From the NCBI GenBank assembly GCA_903842755.1, contig CAIMNF010000595.1, positions 1 to 7,102 on the forward strand: a stretch of DNA of 7,102 nucleotides, in the 5' to 3' direction. Every line of letters starts with the position of its first letter. Positions within the stretch are counted from its first letter, which is position 1. The notes beneath the pieces were generated by a model. That model did not search any database. It was given only the letters and a program-made list of their open reading frames with translations, and was not told the origin of the DNA. The position numbers and the translations under genes are program-made. Origin of the DNA: Oligoflexia bacterium (lineage in GTDB: Bacteria > Bdellovibrionota > UBA1018 > CAIMNF01). Positions 6,256 to 7,102 of this stretch are shown piece by piece.

Positions 6256-7102
6256 ATGAGCAAGATGAAAATTGGAATCATTTATGGCGGAAGAAGCGGA
6301 GAACATGAGGTTTCTTTACGGTCTGCATCCAGTGTCCTGAAGAACTTGGATCGGAATCAATTTGAGCCCTACCCCATTTATATTGATAAAAAAGGCACGT
6401 GGCATTGGATCGACCTTACTTCAAACCAAGATGGTCCACTTAAGGCAGATCTCCAGGCTCCTGAAGTCATCCTTCTTCCTCGACCAAATCGATTGAACGG
6501 CGCCCCGAAAGCAATCTTATCCTTTCAAGATCCAGCCCAATTTGGTCGAAAAGAAGAGGTCGATTTGCTGATTCCTATGGTCCACGGAACGAATTGTGAA
6601 GACGGAACCTTGCAGGGGTTATTTGAAAGTGCAGAAGTTCCCTATGTAGGGAGCGGTGTTTTAGCTTCGGCCATTTGCATGGACAAAGAAGTAGCGAAGC
6701 GGCTAGCGGAATTTGCAGGAATCCCGGTAGTCCCTTATCGGGTCGCCCATACCTGGGATAGCGCAACTAAGCTTCAAATTCTCCTTACCGATGTCGAAAA
6801 AAATTTCGGATTTCCGGTATTTATCAAAGCCGCGGGTCAGGGTTCTTCCCTGGGGGTTTTTAAAGTAAAAACACGAGATCAGTTTATGAGTACCCTCCAA
6901 AATACCTTTCAATACGACATTAAGGTACTGATCGAAAAAGCAATTCCCGCCCGAGAAATCGAGTTTAGCGTTTTGGAAAACCCAAACCCTGCAGAGCCAC
7001 CTTTGGTGAGCAAACCTGCCGAAATTATCCCGACCCAAGAATTCTATACATATGAGGCCAAGTATCATGACGACAACGGCGCAATTTTTAAAATCCCGGC
7101 CG
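6256..7102 (+). CDS. ddl: D-alanine--D-alanine ligase, N-terminal 282 residues (runs off the window)
   Basis: The frame is open from ATG 6256 to the window end (282 codons plus one base); the C-terminus lies outside. Ddl joins two D-Ala with ATP in the cytoplasm to make the dipeptide of peptidoglycan precursors. The order of motifs fits the longer Ddl form: IIYGGRSGEHEVSLRSA (8-24) for the first D-Ala site; PMVHGTNCEDGTLQG (107-121); PYVGSGVLASAICMDK (129-144); and the ATP-grasp segment FPVFIKAAGQGSSLGV (186-201). REIEFSVLEN (233-242) and PAEIIPTQEFYTYEAKY (254-270) follow. Two sites depart from the usual pattern: Cys114 where Gly normally precedes EDG, and Ala192 where Pro usually follows the ATP-binding Lys. 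Neither start candidate, ATG 6256 or ATG 6265, has a well-placed SD; AGAAG at 6236-6240 is 15 bases away. The gene diverges from glutamate dehydrogenase. Confidence 0.93.
   Translation, partial: MSKMKIGIIYGGRSGEHEVSLRSASSVLKNLDRNQFEPYPIYIDKKGTWHWIDLTSNQDGPLKADLQAPEVILLPRPNRLNGAPKAILSFQDPAQFGRKEEVDLLIPMVHGTNCEDGTLQGLFESAEVPYVGSGVLASAICMDKEVAKRLAEFAGIPVVPYRVAHTWDSATKLQILLTDVEKNFGFPVFIKAAGQGSSLGVFKVKTRDQFMSTLQNTFQYDIKVLIEKAIPAREIEFSVLENPNPAEPPLVSKPAEIIPTQEFYTYEAKYHDDNGAIFKIPA

Noticed and set aside
6703..7068. 121-codon minus-strand open frame opposite ddl
   Set aside because: Antisense to conserved Ddl motifs; the ddl frame explains the conservation.

Overview
This looks like an ordinary chromosomal stretch of a Gram-negative-type bacterium with mid-range GC (a little under 50% by eye, not computed). 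Two proteins carry Sec-type signal peptides, SD sequences are GAGG-like, and the window holds a D-Ala-D-Ala ligase and a hexameric-type glutamate dehydrogenase. The mix of an MBL hydrolase, an EEP-family hydrolase, an exported zinc phospholipase C/S1-P1-like enzyme and tight gene packing would fit a Bdellovibrio-like (Bdellovibrionota) or related deltaproteobacterial genome. That placement is inference only; no marker here fixes the taxon. No phage, transposon, CRISPR, tRNA or rRNA sequence was seen.

Layout, left to right. Bases 1-41 are the end of a gene whose product probably finishes in an Asp/Glu run, followed by a strong intrinsic terminator (70-105). An HD-domain phosphohydrolase of the SAMHD1/dGTPase-like type (119-1456, +) meets an MBL-fold hydrolase tail to tail (1443-2468, -). 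That gene diverges from an endonuclease/exonuclease/phosphatase-family protein (2483-3286, +) across only 14 bp, which contain most of a 13-bp palindrome. The EEP gene meets an exported PLC/S1-P1-like zinc hydrolase (3250-4470, -). An AT-rich gap leads to a small exported, probably coiled-coil protein (4565-4921, +), which overlaps glutamate dehydrogenase (4883-6196, -). A 59-bp divergent gap precedes the start of ddl (6256 to the window end, +).

The seven complete or 3'-truncated genes alternate strand one by one, so the window contains no operon. Each of the three convergent pairs overlaps at its 3' ends (14, 37 and 39 bp), which leaves no room for ordinary terminators between them. The genes do not form an obvious joint pathway: nucleotide/phosphoester hydrolysis (HD, EEP, exported PLC-like), an uncharacterised MBL hydrolase, nitrogen/carbon metabolism (Gdh) and peptidoglycan precursor synthesis (Ddl). 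I find no convincing new multi-gene system. The points most worth checking are the architecture (overlaps, the 14-bp divergent gap, the terminator abutting an SD) and the uncharacterised small exported protein.
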